Shown: positions 1 to 9,226, counted from the stretch's first letter. The stretch is DNA of 64,000 bases from Paenibacillus wynnii (GCF_000757885.1 NZ_JQCR01000002.1:124001-188000), one strand, 5' to 3'. The notes: a model not told the origin generated them from the sequence alone. Made by a program: numbers and translations.

Positions 1-477
1 CTCTCGTTCGGTGAGTCCCGAGGAGTCTCCTTGAACTGTTCGCTGGCGAATTCCACGAGTCAAGGCTTGCGACACATCACTAGTCATCACGGGCATGCCG
101 CGGTATGCACCCTGCAGTGCGTAGATCAGTTCTTCTGCCGATACTGTTTTTAACACATAACTAACCGCACCTGCTTCGATGGCATCAACAACTAAATCAT
201 CTTCAAGGAAGCTGGTCAAAATCACAATTTTCATCTCCGGGAATTCCTTCAATACAGCCCGGGTAGTCTCTGCACCATTCATCACCGGCATCATTAGATC
301 CATTAGCACCAGATCAGGTAATCCGTCATCCCAACCCTTTCGGAGCATTTCCAGCGCCTTTAATCCATTAGCTGCTTCTCCTATTACTTCAAACATGGGA
401 TCAAGCATTAGATAAGTTTTGAGGCCCATCCGAACCATGTCGTGGTCATCCACTAGCAATATTTTAATAGCACTCAT
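1..477 (-). CDS. liaR: LiaR/VraR-like NarL-family response regulator (3' end outside window)
   Basis: This is the response regulator of a cell-envelope stress system and should be a DNA-binding transcription factor activated by the kinase next to it. Translating the minus strand from the ATG at 477 gives a receiver domain with the acidic pair D10-D11, phospho-acceptor D60 in a DLVLMDLMMP context, and the Thr/Lys switch region. The visible part ends in LTERE, the first residues of a LuxR-type helix-turn-helix, so the DNA-binding domain continues past the left edge. The ATG overlaps the kinase stop codon by one base (TAATG), which implies translational coupling. The gene order liaF-liaS-liaR is the family order. 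The family is clear; the exact orthology (LiaR or VraR) rests on the neighbours. Confidence 0.88.
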   Translation of the reverse strand, partial: MSAIKILLVDDHDMVRMGLKTYLMLDPMFEVIGEAANGLKALEMLRKGWDDGLPDLVLMDLMMPVMNGAETTRAVLKEFPEMKIVILTSFLEDDLVVDAIEAGAVSYVLKTVSAEELIYALQGAYRGMPVMTSDVSQALTRGIRQRTVQGDSSGLTERE

Positions 478-1553
478 TACAACGCCTCCTCTTCCCCGTC
501 TTTCCTTACAGCTACAGCAGCAACCGGCACTTTTTCTTCTTGAACAAATTTTGGAATATGTACACGGATCGTGGTTCCAGCACCCTTGCGGCTTATAATC
601 TCCACCTGACCGCCCAACTTCTCCGCACGTTCACGCATGGTAATCAAGCCGTAGGATCCGTGCTTATTCTGCATAAGCTCAAAACCATGCCCGTCATCGC
701 TGATACTCAGAACGACCTGTCGAGACGCTTCGCGCAACGAAAGACTTACGATCCTCGCTCCTGCATGCTTCACAATATTGGCCATGGCCTCCTGGATAAT
801 TAGAAACAGCTGATGCTCAATGGCTTCGGATAATTCTCCTTGCAGCTCCAGCTCTTTCATGCCCTTCAGACCGTTCTGACGACAATAATCCGGGAACCAT
901 TTCTCCAGCGCCTCAAAAAGATTTCTACCCTCCAGCTCCACCGGACGCAGCTGCGCAATAAGTGCTCTCATTTGTTTCTGGGCCATTTGGGACATCGTAA
1001 TCAATTGGTCCATAACCGTCTTACCATGAGCTTCATTTCTTTCCAACACTTTAGGCAGTGATGAGGCTGACATATGAATGGCAAAAAGCTGCTGGCTTAC
1101 CGTATCATGCAGGTCTCGGGCCATTCGCCGACGTTCCTCCAGAACAGCGCTCTCTGCAGCCTTTTCCTTCTCAATAACCTCTTGTTCGCCTAGACGTTGA
1201 AGCAGCTTCATTTTGTTCTCAACCGTATCCATCATGACATTAAATTCGTGATAGACTCTGGCAAAAGACGGATCATCGCTTTCCGGCATACGGACAGAAA
1301 GGTTGCCTTTGGCTACCTGCAGCATATTCAGATCAATGTGATCTATCCGCCGCTGAATCCGCTGACTTGCCATGTATCCTAGAACAATGGTGAAAACGAT
1401 AATACCTGCGCATAAATAGAGCCACATCCGGTAATCGATAACTTTTATATAACCTAGACAACTACCGGCATATATCAATGCCGCCGCAACAACTCCACTA
1501 AGGAGGAAATAGATTTGCAGCACCCATTTCGTGTTTTTGAAAAGTGGTCCCAT
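477..1553 (-). CDS. liaS: LiaS-like sensor histidine kinase
   Basis: Membrane histidine kinase of 358 residues that should sense envelope damage together with LiaF and phosphorylate the downstream regulator. Two transmembrane segments (about residues 14-34 and 44-62) flank only a short external loop, the intramembrane-sensing layout. They are followed by a HAMP-like region, a coiled coil and a HisKA_3 domain with the phospho-accepting His149 in RRMARDLHDTVSQQ. The HATPase domain shows the N box (NIVKHAGA) and G boxes (DDGHGFE; GSYGLITMRERAEKLGG). It starts two bases after the liaF stop and overlaps liaR by one base, so the three genes form one operon. No liaI or liaH homologue is visible here. 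Confidence 0.9.
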   Translation of the reverse strand: MGPLFKNTKWVLQIYFLLSGVVAAALIYAGSCLGYIKVIDYRMWLYLCAGIIVFTIVLGYMASQRIQRRIDHIDLNMLQVAKGNLSVRMPESDDPSFARVYHEFNVMMDTVENKMKLLQRLGEQEVIEKEKAAESAVLEERRRMARDLHDTVSQQLFAIHMSASSLPKVLERNEAHGKTVMDQLITMSQMAQKQMRALIAQLRPVELEGRNLFEALEKWFPDYCRQNGLKGMKELELQGELSEAIEHQLFLIIQEAMANIVKHAGARIVSLSLREASRQVVLSISDDGHGFELMQNKHGSYGLITMRERAEKLGGQVEIISRKGAGTTIRVHIPKFVQEEKVPVAAVAVRKDGEEEAL

Positions 1554-1555
1554 GC

Positions 1556-2650
1556 TTAACCCACCGTTTTAACCTTTATGTCCCCAATAAAAGCACTAAC
1601 GGTAATACGGATTTTCTTGCCAGCTTCTTTGTAGTAAGGCGTTCTAAATTGTGCATTACTCATAAAACCGCTGCGTGTCTGCTCCAATACCTGCATATCA
1701 CCGATAAAAGAACTGCTGTTTACTGAAATGCCTAGATCCATATCATTGGGGATATATACTTTAATGTCTCCGACAAATGCGGAAATGTTAATCTTTGTCT
1801 CGCCATAAGGAATTTGCGCATTCGTCAAATCTAAGACTGTATCACCGATAAACTGGGAAAGGTTCGTGTTCTTTAGTTGAAAATGTTCACGTCCCATATG
1901 GATATCCCCGATAAAAGCCGAGCGGTTCGTCGAATCTTTATCATCGTTGCCGTTATATTCCTCATTCCAGTGATCATGGTGCCTGCGGGCATGACGCTCC
2001 ATCCGTTCCTGATGCCTGCGCTCATGCCGTTCACGTTTCTCTCTCCAACGGGATTCTCCTGTGGAATGAAGCTCCGGATCATCCGTGGCTTGATCTTTGC
2101 TAAGATAACTTTCCCAATCCGTCTTTCTACCGCTAGTGGAATCAACGTTACCGGCAGGTTTGCCGAACTTTTGCTCGAACTGCTCGTCTAGTGTAGATTC
2201 CAGCGGCTTCGGTGGCTCTACATCTAACGGGTCCTTACCCGGATTACCCGGAGGGTAATAACTTGGTGCTGGAGGTACAGGAGGCATAGGCGGGCCGGAA
2301 TGACGCGGTTTAAAAATTACATATAACCCTCCGCCGATAAGCATTACTGGAATGAACATTCTGAAAAAGTCGCCTGCTGATAGGTCAAACCACCCCAAAT
2401 TTCGTCCTAGAAAAAATACTCCCATCGCCAGAAAGAATATCCCGCTTATGAATGAAGATCCCTTTGAACCATAATCCTCAGTTCCCAGCAAACGCTTAAC
2501 ACCCATCGCAATTAAAATAACCGGCCAGAAGTTTGAGAAGACATAACCAATACTGAAATCAGTGTATCCCAGCTGTCTTAATAAAAATATGGCGCCGATT
2601 CCAATCAGAACCAATCCGCCGATGATCTGGCTCGTAAGTCGTCTTTTCAT
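1556..2650 (-). CDS. liaF: LiaF-like membrane regulator
   Basis: Protein of 364 residues. In Bacillus, LiaF holds the LiaS kinase inactive until the envelope is stressed. Four hydrophobic helices lie within residues 8-113. They are followed by a Pro-rich stretch, a strongly charged linker (around residues 200-235, rich in Arg, His and Glu) and a C-terminal beta-rich DUF2154-type domain. That domain contains five spaced F-I/V-G-D motifs (SAFIGD, SQFIGD, SAFVGD, SSFIGD, SAFIGD), as expected for stacked beta turns. The ATG at 2650 has an AAGGAG ribosome site nine bases upstream. The charged linker makes it longer than typical Bacillus LiaF (about 240 residues). First gene of the liaFSR operon. 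Confidence 0.88.
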   Translation of the reverse strand: MKRRLTSQIIGGLVLIGIGAIFLLRQLGYTDFSIGYVFSNFWPVILIAMGVKRLLGTEDYGSKGSSFISGIFFLAMGVFFLGRNLGWFDLSAGDFFRMFIPVMLIGGGLYVIFKPRHSGPPMPPVPPAPSYYPPGNPGKDPLDVEPPKPLESTLDEQFEQKFGKPAGNVDSTSGRKTDWESYLSKDQATDDPELHSTGESRWREKRERHERRHQERMERHARRHHDHWNEEYNGNDDKDSTNRSAFIGDIHMGREHFQLKNTNLSQFIGDTVLDLTNAQIPYGETKINISAFVGDIKVYIPNDMDLGISVNSSSFIGDMQVLEQTRSGFMSNAQFRTPYYKEAGKKIRITVSAFIGDIKVKTVG

Positions 2651-2705
2651 CTTTCATTTCTCCTTAAACGTTATGTGATTCGTCCTTCTATAATCCTATG
2701 ACCTT

Positions 2706-2770
2706 AGTGTACAGCAATAGAAGAATCATAAACAGCGCCGCGAGGTGGAATTTAGTCTCCGTCCCTAGAC
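2706..2770 (-). promoter_or_regulatory. Candidate liaFSR promoter and LiaR-type operator
   Basis: On the minus strand a good -10 (TACACT, 2706-2711) has no convincing -35, as expected for an activator-dependent promoter. About 40 bases further upstream is an inverted repeat, GTCT-N8-AGAC (2755-2770), in the position where a response regulator dimer could bind. Assignment to LiaR is inference from position. Confidence 0.4.
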
Positions 2771-2800
2771 CGAGAGCGATAAAACTTAGGAGTTGAAAAC

Positions 2801-2838
2801 AAAAAAAACGCCCACACCTTTATGAAGGAGGGGCATTT
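2801..2838 (-). terminator. Rho-independent terminator of the small gene at 2868-3005
   Basis: On the minus strand an imperfect GCCC...GGGC stem is followed by a run of eight T. It sits directly after the small SASP-like gene and before the lia promoter. Confidence 0.65.
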
Positions 2839-2867
2839 TCGGGTACTGCATTTACACTGCAGAATTA

Positions 2868-3005
2868 TTATCGTTGAGGCTTTTGGACGGGCTTAGCGGT
2901 AGTATTCCCACTTTGCTTCGATCCATCATTCTCAACAGCAAACTCAGCATTGTATTTCTCATTCGGAGTTTTATAGTTTTCTTGAACTTTAGACTTCTTG
3001 GCCAC
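2868..3005 (-). CDS. Small gamma-type SASP-like protein (45 aa)
   Basis: A 45-codon gene starting with GTG at 3005 behind a strong ribosome site (GGGAGGTG, six bases upstream). The product is hydrophilic, rich in Lys, Gln and Asn, lacks Cys and Trp, and contains NAEFAVE, similar to the TEFASE repeats of gamma-type small acid-soluble spore proteins (amino-acid reserves in the spore). A terminator follows, so it is transcribed alone. The coding call is well supported by the ribosome site and terminator. The spore-protein assignment is an inference from composition and one short motif. Confidence 0.6.
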   Translation of the reverse strand: MAKKSKVQENYKTPNEKYNAEFAVENDGSKQSGNTTAKPVQKPQR

Positions 3006-3129
3006 GGAATTCACCTCCCATCTTCGAAAGAGGCGTAACATCTGCCCCAGTCCGTATTATGGGATGTGGGAAACGGTATTATGCATGACCAAGTGAAAAT
3101 AGGTTCAAGCTTCTAGAGCTAAAACTATC

Positions 3130-3942
3130 CTAAATAATTTCTTCCAATACAGACTGAGGAACCGCATTATACGTCTTGATGGCCTTGCTCAGATCCTTCA
3201 GCATCACTTCTGTACATTTCCCGCTGCCGCGTTTGATAAGCTGAACCTCGACTGTCTTTTTGCCCCACTCTTTGTAGACCTGTTTTATTGTAGCAAAATA
3301 CAAATCAATCTTTCTGCCTTTAATTGCAGATCCCGTATCGGCAACAACCGCGTATCCGTACCCTGGTATATAAAGGATGCTGCCCATCGGCAGAACCTTT
3401 GGATCCGCAGCGATGGTAGACAGAGCGTTCTTATCTCTGCGAACTTTAACGCCGGAATAAGTAATACCGTACTCTGGATGGTTTGGATTTTTACCAGTAG
3501 ATTCATACCCAGCCGTGTAACCCGTCGCCGTCACCTTCATGGTCCGGATAATTTGCTCTGGTCCAGGTGCAGCTACCGGGATAGATATCGGCGTTTTGCT
3601 TACACTACTTTTGTTAGCCGTCGAAGTTGCCTTCGGTTTAGGTGAACTTACAGGCTGTGGTGATTTCGTTGCAGCCGGTTTAGCTTTAACAGTATCATGG
3701 CTTGCAGCAAGTCCTTGCGTGGTTATTGTATTGCCCGGTGAACCGGCCATCGTTGTTAAACTTTTATATTGCGGCGTATTCATTGCTGTTATTGTGCTGC
3801 TTTGCTTACGGATAATCTGTCCAGAGGCAAGCGGCTTAGTCTCTTGTCCCTCAGAATTGGCGTAAACACCGGATGCAGCCAGAAGCAGAGTAATGGTTAC
3901 CATTACACACCAAAGCCTCTGCCATATGCCCATTTTGTTCAT
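3130..3942 (-). CDS. Exported 3D-domain protein (MltA-like barrel, cell-wall associated)
   Basis: Protein of 270 residues with a signal peptide (about 1-28, cleavage near ANS), a low-complexity Ser/Thr/Pro/Lys linker (about 60-130) and a C-terminal 3D domain named for three conserved aspartates. These are visible in [12 protein letters not shown] and [17 protein letters not shown]. The fold resembles the catalytic barrel of lytic transglycosylases and resuscitation/stationary-phase proteins such as YuiC, so it probably acts on peptidoglycan outside the cell. The ATG at 3942 has a GGGGAGG site seven bases upstream. It follows thrS on the same strand, but with a gap of about 100 bases. Substrate and enzymatic activity cannot be read from the sequence. 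Confidence 0.8.
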   Translation of the reverse strand: MNKMGIWQRLWCVMVTITLLLAASGVYANSEGQETKPLASGQIIRKQSSTITAMNTPQYKSLTTMAGSPGNTITTQGLAASHDTVKAKPAATKSPQPVSSPKPKATSTANKSSVSKTPISIPVAAPGPEQIIRTMKVTATGYTAGYESTGKNPNHPEYGITYSGVKVRRDKNALSTIAADPKVLPMGSILYIPGYGYAVVADTGSAIKGRKIDLYFATIKQVYKEWGKKTVEVQLIKRGSGKCTEVMLKDLSKAIKTYNAVPQSVLEEII

Positions 3943-4046
3943 GTGACAAACCTCCCCTTATTAGCGAAGGTTTCCCGTTTCCCAAAATTTTATACATGAA
4001 GCTCAAAAATATGTGCTTCACGGGCAATGACAGAGGCTGTAAAAGA

Positions 4047-5987
4047 TTAAGAAATAACGCGTCCAGCAATTTCCTCTACTAATGATTCAATAACCTCTTG
4101 CAGCGGCTTCGCCCCGATATCGCCTTCTCCGCGCTTACGAATAGCTACGGTTCCGGCATTCATCTCGTTCTCACCGACTACGAACATGTAAGGCAGCTTT
4201 TCCAGCTGAGCTTCCCGTATTTTGTAACCCAGCTTCTCATTACGCAAATCAGCATCAGCAGAAATGCCCCGGCGGCGCAGCTTGTCAGTAACTTCCTTCG
4301 CATAATCATCAAAGGCAGTTGAAACTGGAATAACCTTAACCTGTTGTGGTGAAAGCCAAAGTGGCAGTGCACCCGCAAAGTTCTCCAGTAGGAAAGCAAC
4401 AAAACGCTCCATAGTGCCCAAAATACCGCGGTGCAGAACGACTGGACGATGCTTTTGTCCATCATCACCGACATATTCCAGCTCAAAGCGCTCAGGCAGC
4501 AGGAAGTCGATCTGTGCAGTAGATAAAGTCTCTTCTTTACCCAACACTGTCTTAATCTGAACGTCCAGCTTAGGTCCGTAGAACGCTGCTTCACCTTCTG
4601 CTTCGTAGAATGGCAGTCCTGCTTCCTCTACAACCTCACGCAGCATGCGTTGTGCAGTCTCCCACATCTCATCATTCTGGAAATACTTTTCAGTATCCTT
4701 AGGATCACGGTAGGACAAGCGGAAACGGTAATCATGTATACCGAAATCACTGTAGACCTGCTTGATCAGCTCAATAACACGAGTAAACTCACCCTTTATT
4801 TGATCCAGACGACAGAAGATATGTGCATCATTCAATGTCATCGAACGTACACGGTGCAGACCAGTCAAAGCGCCGGACATTTCATAACGGTGCTGAATGC
4901 CAAGTTCGGCAATACGGATCGGAAGATCACGGTAGCTGTGCATGGAACTCTTATAAATCATCATGTGATGCGGACAGTTCATTGGGCGAAGAACAAATTC
5001 TTCAGTGTCGATTGTCATCTTAGGGAACATGTCATCCTGATAATGTTCCCAGTGTCCGGAAGTTTTGTATAGTTCTACGTTTCCAAGTACCGGTGTATAG
5101 ACATGCTGGTACCCGAGGCTAGCTTCCAGATCCACGATATAGCGTTCCAGTATGCTCCGTAGCTTTGCACCCCTTGGAAGCCAAATTGGCAAGCCTTGAC
5201 CCACCAGGTTATTGAAAGTGAAGATTTCCAGCTCTTTGCCGAGCTTGCGGTGATCCCGCTTCTTGGCTTCTTCTAGCAAGCGAAGATGCTCATCCAACTG
5301 AGCTTTTTTGATCCAGGCAGTTCCATATACACGCTGCAGCATTTTGTTCTTGCTGTCCCCGCGCCAGTAAGCGCCCGCTACATTCATAAGCTTAAATACT
5401 TTGATCTTGGAAGTAGAAGGAACATGCGGACCCCGGCATAAGTCGAAGAATTCGCCCTGCTCATAAATAGAGATCACGCTGTCTTCAGGCAAAGCCTCAA
5501 TAAGTTCCAGCTTGTAAGGGTCACCCAGTTCACCGAAGATTTCAAGAGCATCCTTACGGCTAACCTCTTTACGTACGATGGGAAGGTTCTCGTTGATGAT
5601 GCGTTCCATTTCCTTCTCAATCTTCACTAGATCCTCTGGGTTAAGAGGATGCTCCAAATCCATATCGTAGTAGAAGCCGTCCTCAATAACCGGGCCTACG
5701 CCCAGGAAAACTTCTTTGGCACCAAACAATCGTCTTACGGCTTGCGCCATAAGGTGAGCCGTACTGTGCCGCATCACTTCTAGACCCTCCGGAGAGTCCA
5801 AAGTTACGATTTCAATCAACGCACCTTCTTCAACCGGAGTAGAGAGATCTACAACGATTCCATTCAATTTGCCTGCCGCCGCATTCTTGCGGAGACCGCT
5901 GCTGATGGAAGCTGCTACATCTTCGATGCTGCTTCCATCTGCGTATTCCCGGACGGAGCCGTCCGGAAGCTTGATATTTACTGCCAT
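4047..5987 (-). CDS. thrS: Threonyl-tRNA synthetase
   Basis: Charges tRNA-Thr with threonine in the cytoplasm. The 646 residues match the family. The order is TGS domain (1-62), editing/SAD domain with the [14 protein letters not shown] motif, class II catalytic core with [10 protein letters not shown] (zinc-binding Cys and His) and [17 protein letters not shown] (motif 2), motif 3 near [14 protein letters not shown], and an anticodon-binding domain at the C-terminus. The start ATG at 5987 has GAGGAGG nine bases upstream. It is preceded by a T-box leader and promoter, so expression should rise when uncharged tRNA-Thr accumulates. Confidence 0.98.
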   Translation of the reverse strand: MAVNIKLPDGSVREYADGSSIEDVAASISSGLRKNAAAGKLNGIVVDLSTPVEEGALIEIVTLDSPEGLEVMRHSTAHLMAQAVRRLFGAKEVFLGVGPVIEDGFYYDMDLEHPLNPEDLVKIEKEMERIINENLPIVRKEVSRKDALEIFGELGDPYKLELIEALPEDSVISIYEQGEFFDLCRGPHVPSTSKIKVFKLMNVAGAYWRGDSKNKMLQRVYGTAWIKKAQLDEHLRLLEEAKKRDHRKLGKELEIFTFNNLVGQGLPIWLPRGAKLRSILERYIVDLEASLGYQHVYTPVLGNVELYKTSGHWEHYQDDMFPKMTIDTEEFVLRPMNCPHHMMIYKSSMHSYRDLPIRIAELGIQHRYEMSGALTGLHRVRSMTLNDAHIFCRLDQIKGEFTRVIELIKQVYSDFGIHDYRFRLSYRDPKDTEKYFQNDEMWETAQRMLREVVEEAGLPFYEAEGEAAFYGPKLDVQIKTVLGKEETLSTAQIDFLLPERFELEYVGDDGQKHRPVVLHRGILGTMERFVAFLLENFAGALPLWLSPQQVKVIPVSTAFDDYAKEVTDKLRRRGISADADLRNEKLGYKIREAQLEKLPYMFVVGENEMNAGTVAIRKRGEGDIGAKPLQEVIESLVEEIAGRVIS

Positions 5988-6383
5988 TTCAACTTCCTCC
6001 TCTTGGTTTGTAACTGCTGTATTTCTTCATCGGCATCAGCCGCTTAAGTTTTGCGGAACGGAAATATCCACGCATACAAAAAACACCCGTCCCGCAAAGG
6101 GACGAGTGTATAGCACCCGTGGTTCCACCCAAATTCGATTCCTCTCTCTTCCCGCCTATAGCGGTGTAGGAGACAGAATCCTTCGTCTACATGGGAATAA
6201 CGGCCATGAACCGGCGGTTCTTACTGTCCCTTATTAAGCTCTAGCTTCAGGGAGTTCATAACCGCAGCTACAAAGGGGTAAATCGAAATGGGATACCGGA
6301 GGAAATTACAGCCTATTGTTTCCTCTCTCTGAACGGTCCTTATGTTCGATTCATGTCTTTGTCGATGCTGTTAACGTGAATTA
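5988..6383 (-). promoter_or_regulatory. T-box leader of thrS (specifier ACC, Thr)
   Basis: Minus-strand leader RNA. The T-box core (GGGTGGAACCACGG) is at 6117-6130, followed by a terminator hairpin at 6083-6109 with a T run. Folding the 5' part by eye gives a basal stem I helix with a candidate specifier ACC at 6277-6279, a Thr codon, in the same sequence context as the specifier in the pheS leader. Uncharged tRNA-Thr would stabilise the antiterminator and allow thrS transcription. Confidence 0.92.
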
Positions 6384-6389
6384 TGAGTA

Positions 6390-6418
6390 ATTATAATTCT
6401 GTCTTCGGCGTCCGTCAA
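6390..6418 (-). promoter_or_regulatory. thrS promoter (sigma-A type)
   Basis: Minus strand: TTGACG (6413-6418), 17-base spacer, TATAAT (6390-6395). It lies 13 bases past the stop of the preceding gene, so thrS is transcribed from its own promoter into the T-box leader. Confidence 0.85.
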
Positions 6419-6430
6419 GCCTCTCTTGAT

Positions 6431-6601
6431 TTACTCTTCCCGGCGTTTTCTTTCAGGCAAGCGGCCTGCGCGCCTCAAAGACTCACGCAGCAAGTATTCA
6501 ATGTGTCCGTTTACACTGCGAAATTCCTCTCCTGCCCAGCGCTCGAGCGCCTCATGAAGCTCGGGATCGATCCGCAGCGGAAAGCTTTTCTTAGCCGCCA
6601 T
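6431..6601 (-). CDS. Small ribbon-helix-helix (Arc/MetJ-like) protein
   Basis: A 56-residue protein starting with [23 protein letters not shown] basic beta strand (KKSFPLRID) is followed by two helices, the ribbon-helix-helix pattern in which a dimer inserts the strand into the major groove. The ATG at 6601 is preceded by AGGCGG and lies ten bases after the stop of the SPFH gene. A longer frame reaching 6652 would overlap that gene and lacks a ribosome site. Co-transcription with the SPFH gene suggests a partner or regulator, but neither target nor function can be read. Confidence 0.75.
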   Translation of the reverse strand: MAAKKSFPLRIDPELHEALERWAGEEFRSVNGHIEYLLRESLRRAGRLPERKRREE

Positions 6602-6611
6602 GATGAACCGC

Positions 6612-7454
6612 CTAGTACAACGAGCCGGCGTTAATAATCGGGCTCGCTCCACGTTCTGATACGATGGCCACCATGAGATTGTTGATCATAGCCGCTTTAC
6701 GCTCTTCATCCAGTTCTACGACTCCATCCTCTTTCAGCTTCCTGATGGCCATATCTACCATGCCCACTGCACCTTCAACGATAATTTGACGGGCAGAGAG
6801 GATAGCAGATGCTTGTTGGCGTTGGAGCATGGTGCTGGCGATTTCTGTCGAATAGGCCAGATGCGTCAGCCGGGCTTCGATCACCTCGACACCGGATAAG
6901 GAAAGGCGATCCTGTAATTCAACTGCCAGCTCTTTGGCGATTTCATCAGCGTTCGCCCGCAGAGACATTCCTGTCTCATTAAAATTATCATACGGATATT
7001 TGCTGGCTACATGGCGCAACGCCGTTTCACTCTGAATTTCGACGAAAGCCATATACTTATCAACATCAAAGAGGGCTTTTGCAGAATTAATAACTTTGAA
7101 CACAATCACGGCTGCAATTTCGATTGGATTACCCTCAACATCGTTAACCTTAAGCTTCACACTGTTGAAGTTCCGGACACGCAGGGAAATGGTCTTGCGA
7201 ATACTGAACGGCGTAACTGCCCACATTCCGCTTGTGGCGATTGTCCCTACATACTGCCCGAAAAAAGTAACGACCACTGCTTTGTTCGGTTGTACAATTG
7301 TAATGCTAGTAAGAAGTACCGTTGCAATAAAGATTAGGATGAGGGGTACAATAACATATTCTTGCGATGCCCCATAAATCCCGCCCCCCAGACAAACTAT
7401 AAACAAAGCGATAACCCAAAAGCCACTAACCGGATGCAGTATTTTCTCCTTCAT
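6612..7454 (-). CDS. SPFH/Band-7 (stomatin-prohibitin family) membrane protein
   Basis: Protein of 280 residues with two hydrophobic helices at the N-terminus (about 10-50), then an SPFH domain (about 60-250) with the typical [12 protein letters not shown] start and a helical region ending in [12 protein letters not shown] proteins form membrane scaffolds. The start chosen is the ATG at 7454, which has GGAGG eight bases upstream; an upstream TTG in frame overlaps that ribosome site. It forms a two-gene unit with the ribbon-helix-helix protein and has its own promoter with an operator-like palindrome. It differs from the flotillin at 59.2 kb, which is larger. Confidence 0.85.
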   Translation of the reverse strand: MKEKILHPVSGFWVIALFIVCLGGGIYGASQEYVIVPLILIFIATVLLTSITIVQPNKAVVVTFFGQYVGTIATSGMWAVTPFSIRKTISLRVRNFNSVKLKVNDVEGNPIEIAAVIVFKVINSAKALFDVDKYMAFVEIQSETALRHVASKYPYDNFNETGMSLRANADEIAKELAVELQDRLSLSGVEVIEARLTHLAYSTEIASTMLQRQQASAILSARQIIVEGAVGMVDMAIRKLKEDGVVELDEERKAAMINNLMVAIVSERGASPIINAGSLY

Positions 7455-7482
7455 ATTCGTTGCCTCCAATAAGATATTTATT

Positions 7483-7521
7483 TGATATGATTATGATATC
7501 ACTTTTGTATATAAATGTAAA
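7483..7521 (-). promoter_or_regulatory. Promoter and palindromic operator of the SPFH/RHH unit
   Basis: Minus strand: TTTACA (7516-7521), 17-base spacer, TATCAT (7493-7498). The -10 is embedded in a perfect inverted repeat TGATAT-N7-ATATCA (7483-7501), a plausible repressor site. The downstream ribbon-helix-helix protein is a natural but unproven candidate binder. Confidence 0.6.
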
Positions 7522-7620
7522 TGAGGCGGAAGAAAAATATCACTGCATCCATAGAAGAATCTTTTATACTCTTAAGATTGAGGATGTCAAATTCTCATGA
7601 TTAAGAGGAGGATGTAAGGC

Positions 7621-7800
7621 ATGAGCGTGAAGGAAAAAGTATTGGAAATTATAAAAACGGCCGGAAGCCCTGTGAGCGCAGGGGAAGTGGAGAAGCTCTC
7701 CGGGTTGGACCGTAAAGAAATTGATAAAGCCTTCAAAGAATTGAAACAGGAAAATGCTATAGTGTCTCCTGTTCGTTGTAAGTGGGAAGCGGCACAATAA
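7621..7800 (+). CDS. Small winged-helix DNA-binding protein (59 aa)
   Basis: A 59-residue protein with an AGAGGAGG ribosome site nine bases before the ATG. The sequence KEKVLEIIKTAGSPVSAGEVEKLSGLDRKEIDKAFKEL fits a helix-turn-helix (alpha 1 to alpha 3). It is followed by a short wing (ENAIVSPVRCKWEA) of the winged-helix type seen in MarR/ArsR-like and archaeal mini-regulators. Transcribed divergently from the SPFH gene. A strong hairpin follows the stop. Regulatory target unknown. Confidence 0.75.
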   Translation: MSVKEKVLEIIKTAGSPVSAGEVEKLSGLDRKEIDKAFKELKQENAIVSPVRCKWEAAQ

Positions 7801-7814
7801 CCCGTAAAATGCAA

Positions 7815-7870
7815 CAACGCCTATCGGTTACGGATCCCTTTACTTTGGGATTCGCGGCCGATAGGCGTTG
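7815..7870. terminator. Long convergent terminator hairpin
   Basis: A 13-base perfect stem (CAACGCCTATCGG ... CCGATAGGCGTTG) with an inner ATCCC/GGGAT hairpin lies between the convergent winged-helix and mqnC genes. The T runs are weak on both sides, so it may act as a bidirectional terminator or barrier. Confidence 0.65.
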
Positions 7871-7882
7871 CTAATTTCTGTA

Positions 7883-9019
7883 TTAGTTCTGCATGATAAA
7901 ATCATTATCAATCTTCGCATCTGCATCGTTAAATACCCGCAGGATATCGTAACGTGTATTGCGCTGCGCCGGAACTTTACCTGCTTCACGAATGAGTTGG
8001 GTAATGGATTCGATGTTAACTTTGTAGACAGCTCCAGCGGAGGAAACAACGTTCTCTTCAATCATGGTACTGCCAAAGTCGTTACAGCCATAATCGAGTG
8101 AAAGCTTGCCTACTTCAGGACCCATGGTCACCCAAGAGGACTGGAAGTTCTTGATATTGTCCAGTACAAGCCGACTGATAGCCACTGTCTTCAGGTACTC
8201 TTCAGGGGTTTGTCTGTCCAACTTCAGATTGGTATTGTCCGGTTGGAATGTCCAGGAGATAAATGCCAGGAAACCTTCAGAATCATATTTATTGGCGATA
8301 CATTCATCCTGAGCCTCGCGTACCCGCAGTAAATGCAAAGCCCGCTCCTCCATACTTTCACCCAATCCGATAACCATCGTTGCCGTAGTGTTCATACCGA
8401 TTTTGTGCGCAGTTTGCATCACGTCCATCCACTCACGCCAGGAGCCTTTCAGGCGGCTGATTTTGCGGCGGGTTCGATCGTCAAGAATTTCCGCACCTCC
8501 GCCCGGCAGTGAATCCAGACCGGCAGCATGAATTTCACGTACCACTTCCTCCAGTGAAAGCCCGGACACCTCGACCATTTTCATAATCTCCGCAGGCGAG
8601 AAGGAATGCATGGTGATCTCAGGAAAACGTTGCTTAATACCTCTCAGCAGATCTGTATAATAGTTGAATGGCAAGTTGGGGTTGGTACCGCCCTGCATCA
8701 GAATTTCTGTACCGTTAACATCAATCGTCTCCTGAATTTTCTGGAAGATCGTTTCATCTGACAGTACATATCCTTCATCCGAACCCGGTTTCCGATAAAA
8801 TGCACAAAAGCGGCAATACACATCGCACACATTTGTATAGTTGATATTACGACCGATGACAAAGGTTGCCAGAGGGTCCGGATGCCATCGTTTCATTATA
8901 ATATTGGCAGCTGCACCCATTTTCTCAATCTCATTGCTCTCAAAAAGCCGAACAGTATCTTCTAATTGCAAGCGGTCACCCCGCAGCGCTTTATCCAAAA
9001 TAAGGTCAATCGCACCCAT
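7883..9019 (-). CDS. mqnC: Cyclic dehypoxanthinyl futalosine synthase (radical SAM)
   Basis: Radical-SAM enzyme of 378 residues that cyclises dehypoxanthinyl futalosine in the futalosine route to menaquinone. The cluster motif is C-x3-C-x2-C in NVCDVYCRFCAFYRKPGSDEGYVLS, the form typical of MqnC. The glycine-rich LMQGGTNP, the HSFSPAEI segment and SLPGGGAEILDD also match the MqnC/MqnE/CofH family. A GGGAGG site precedes the ATG at 9019. No other mqn gene is in the window, so the pathway is scattered. MqnE is the main alternative, but the cluster context favours MqnC. Confidence 0.88.
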   Translation of the reverse strand: MGAIDLILDKALRGDRLQLEDTVRLFESNEIEKMGAAANIIMKRWHPDPLATFVIGRNINYTNVCDVYCRFCAFYRKPGSDEGYVLSDETIFQKIQETIDVNGTEILMQGGTNPNLPFNYYTDLLRGIKQRFPEITMHSFSPAEIMKMVEVSGLSLEEVVREIHAAGLDSLPGGGAEILDDRTRRKISRLKGSWREWMDVMQTAHKIGMNTTATMVIGLGESMEERALHLLRVREAQDECIANKYDSEGFLAFISWTFQPDNTNLKLDRQTPEEYLKTVAISRLVLDNIKNFQSSWVTMGPEVGKLSLDYGCNDFGSTMIEENVVSSAGAVYKVNIESITQLIREAGKVPAQRNTRYDILRVFNDADAKIDNDFIMQN

Positions 9020-9156
9020 TCTTCGCAGCCTCCCTCTATGTCCATAACGGTATGATAGATTCCTAAAAAATGCATCACAAATGATTAAACTCGTTATGTC
9101 ATCGTATCATAATTTGTTCTTCTTTTAAAATAATTTGAAGTTTTCCTCTATATAAC

Positions 9157-9226
9157 GCTCCCACGGCGGATTCAATTGCACTTTTACATCTCATTTGCTC
9201 ATTTCGAGCTCCCACGGCGGATTCAA
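9157..9226. repeat. Two direct copies of a 19-base repeat, 51-base period
   Basis: The sequence GCTCCCACGGCGGATTCAA occurs at 9157-9175 and again, identical, at 9208-9226, exactly 51 bases apart. The period is a multiple of three and an open frame crosses it on the minus strand with the peptide ESAVGA twice. There is no clear ribosome site, so a noncoding intergenic repeat is as likely. The rest of the 9020-9410 gap holds the terminator below and an AT-rich run of TTCAATT-like repeats at 9366-9410. Confidence 0.7.
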
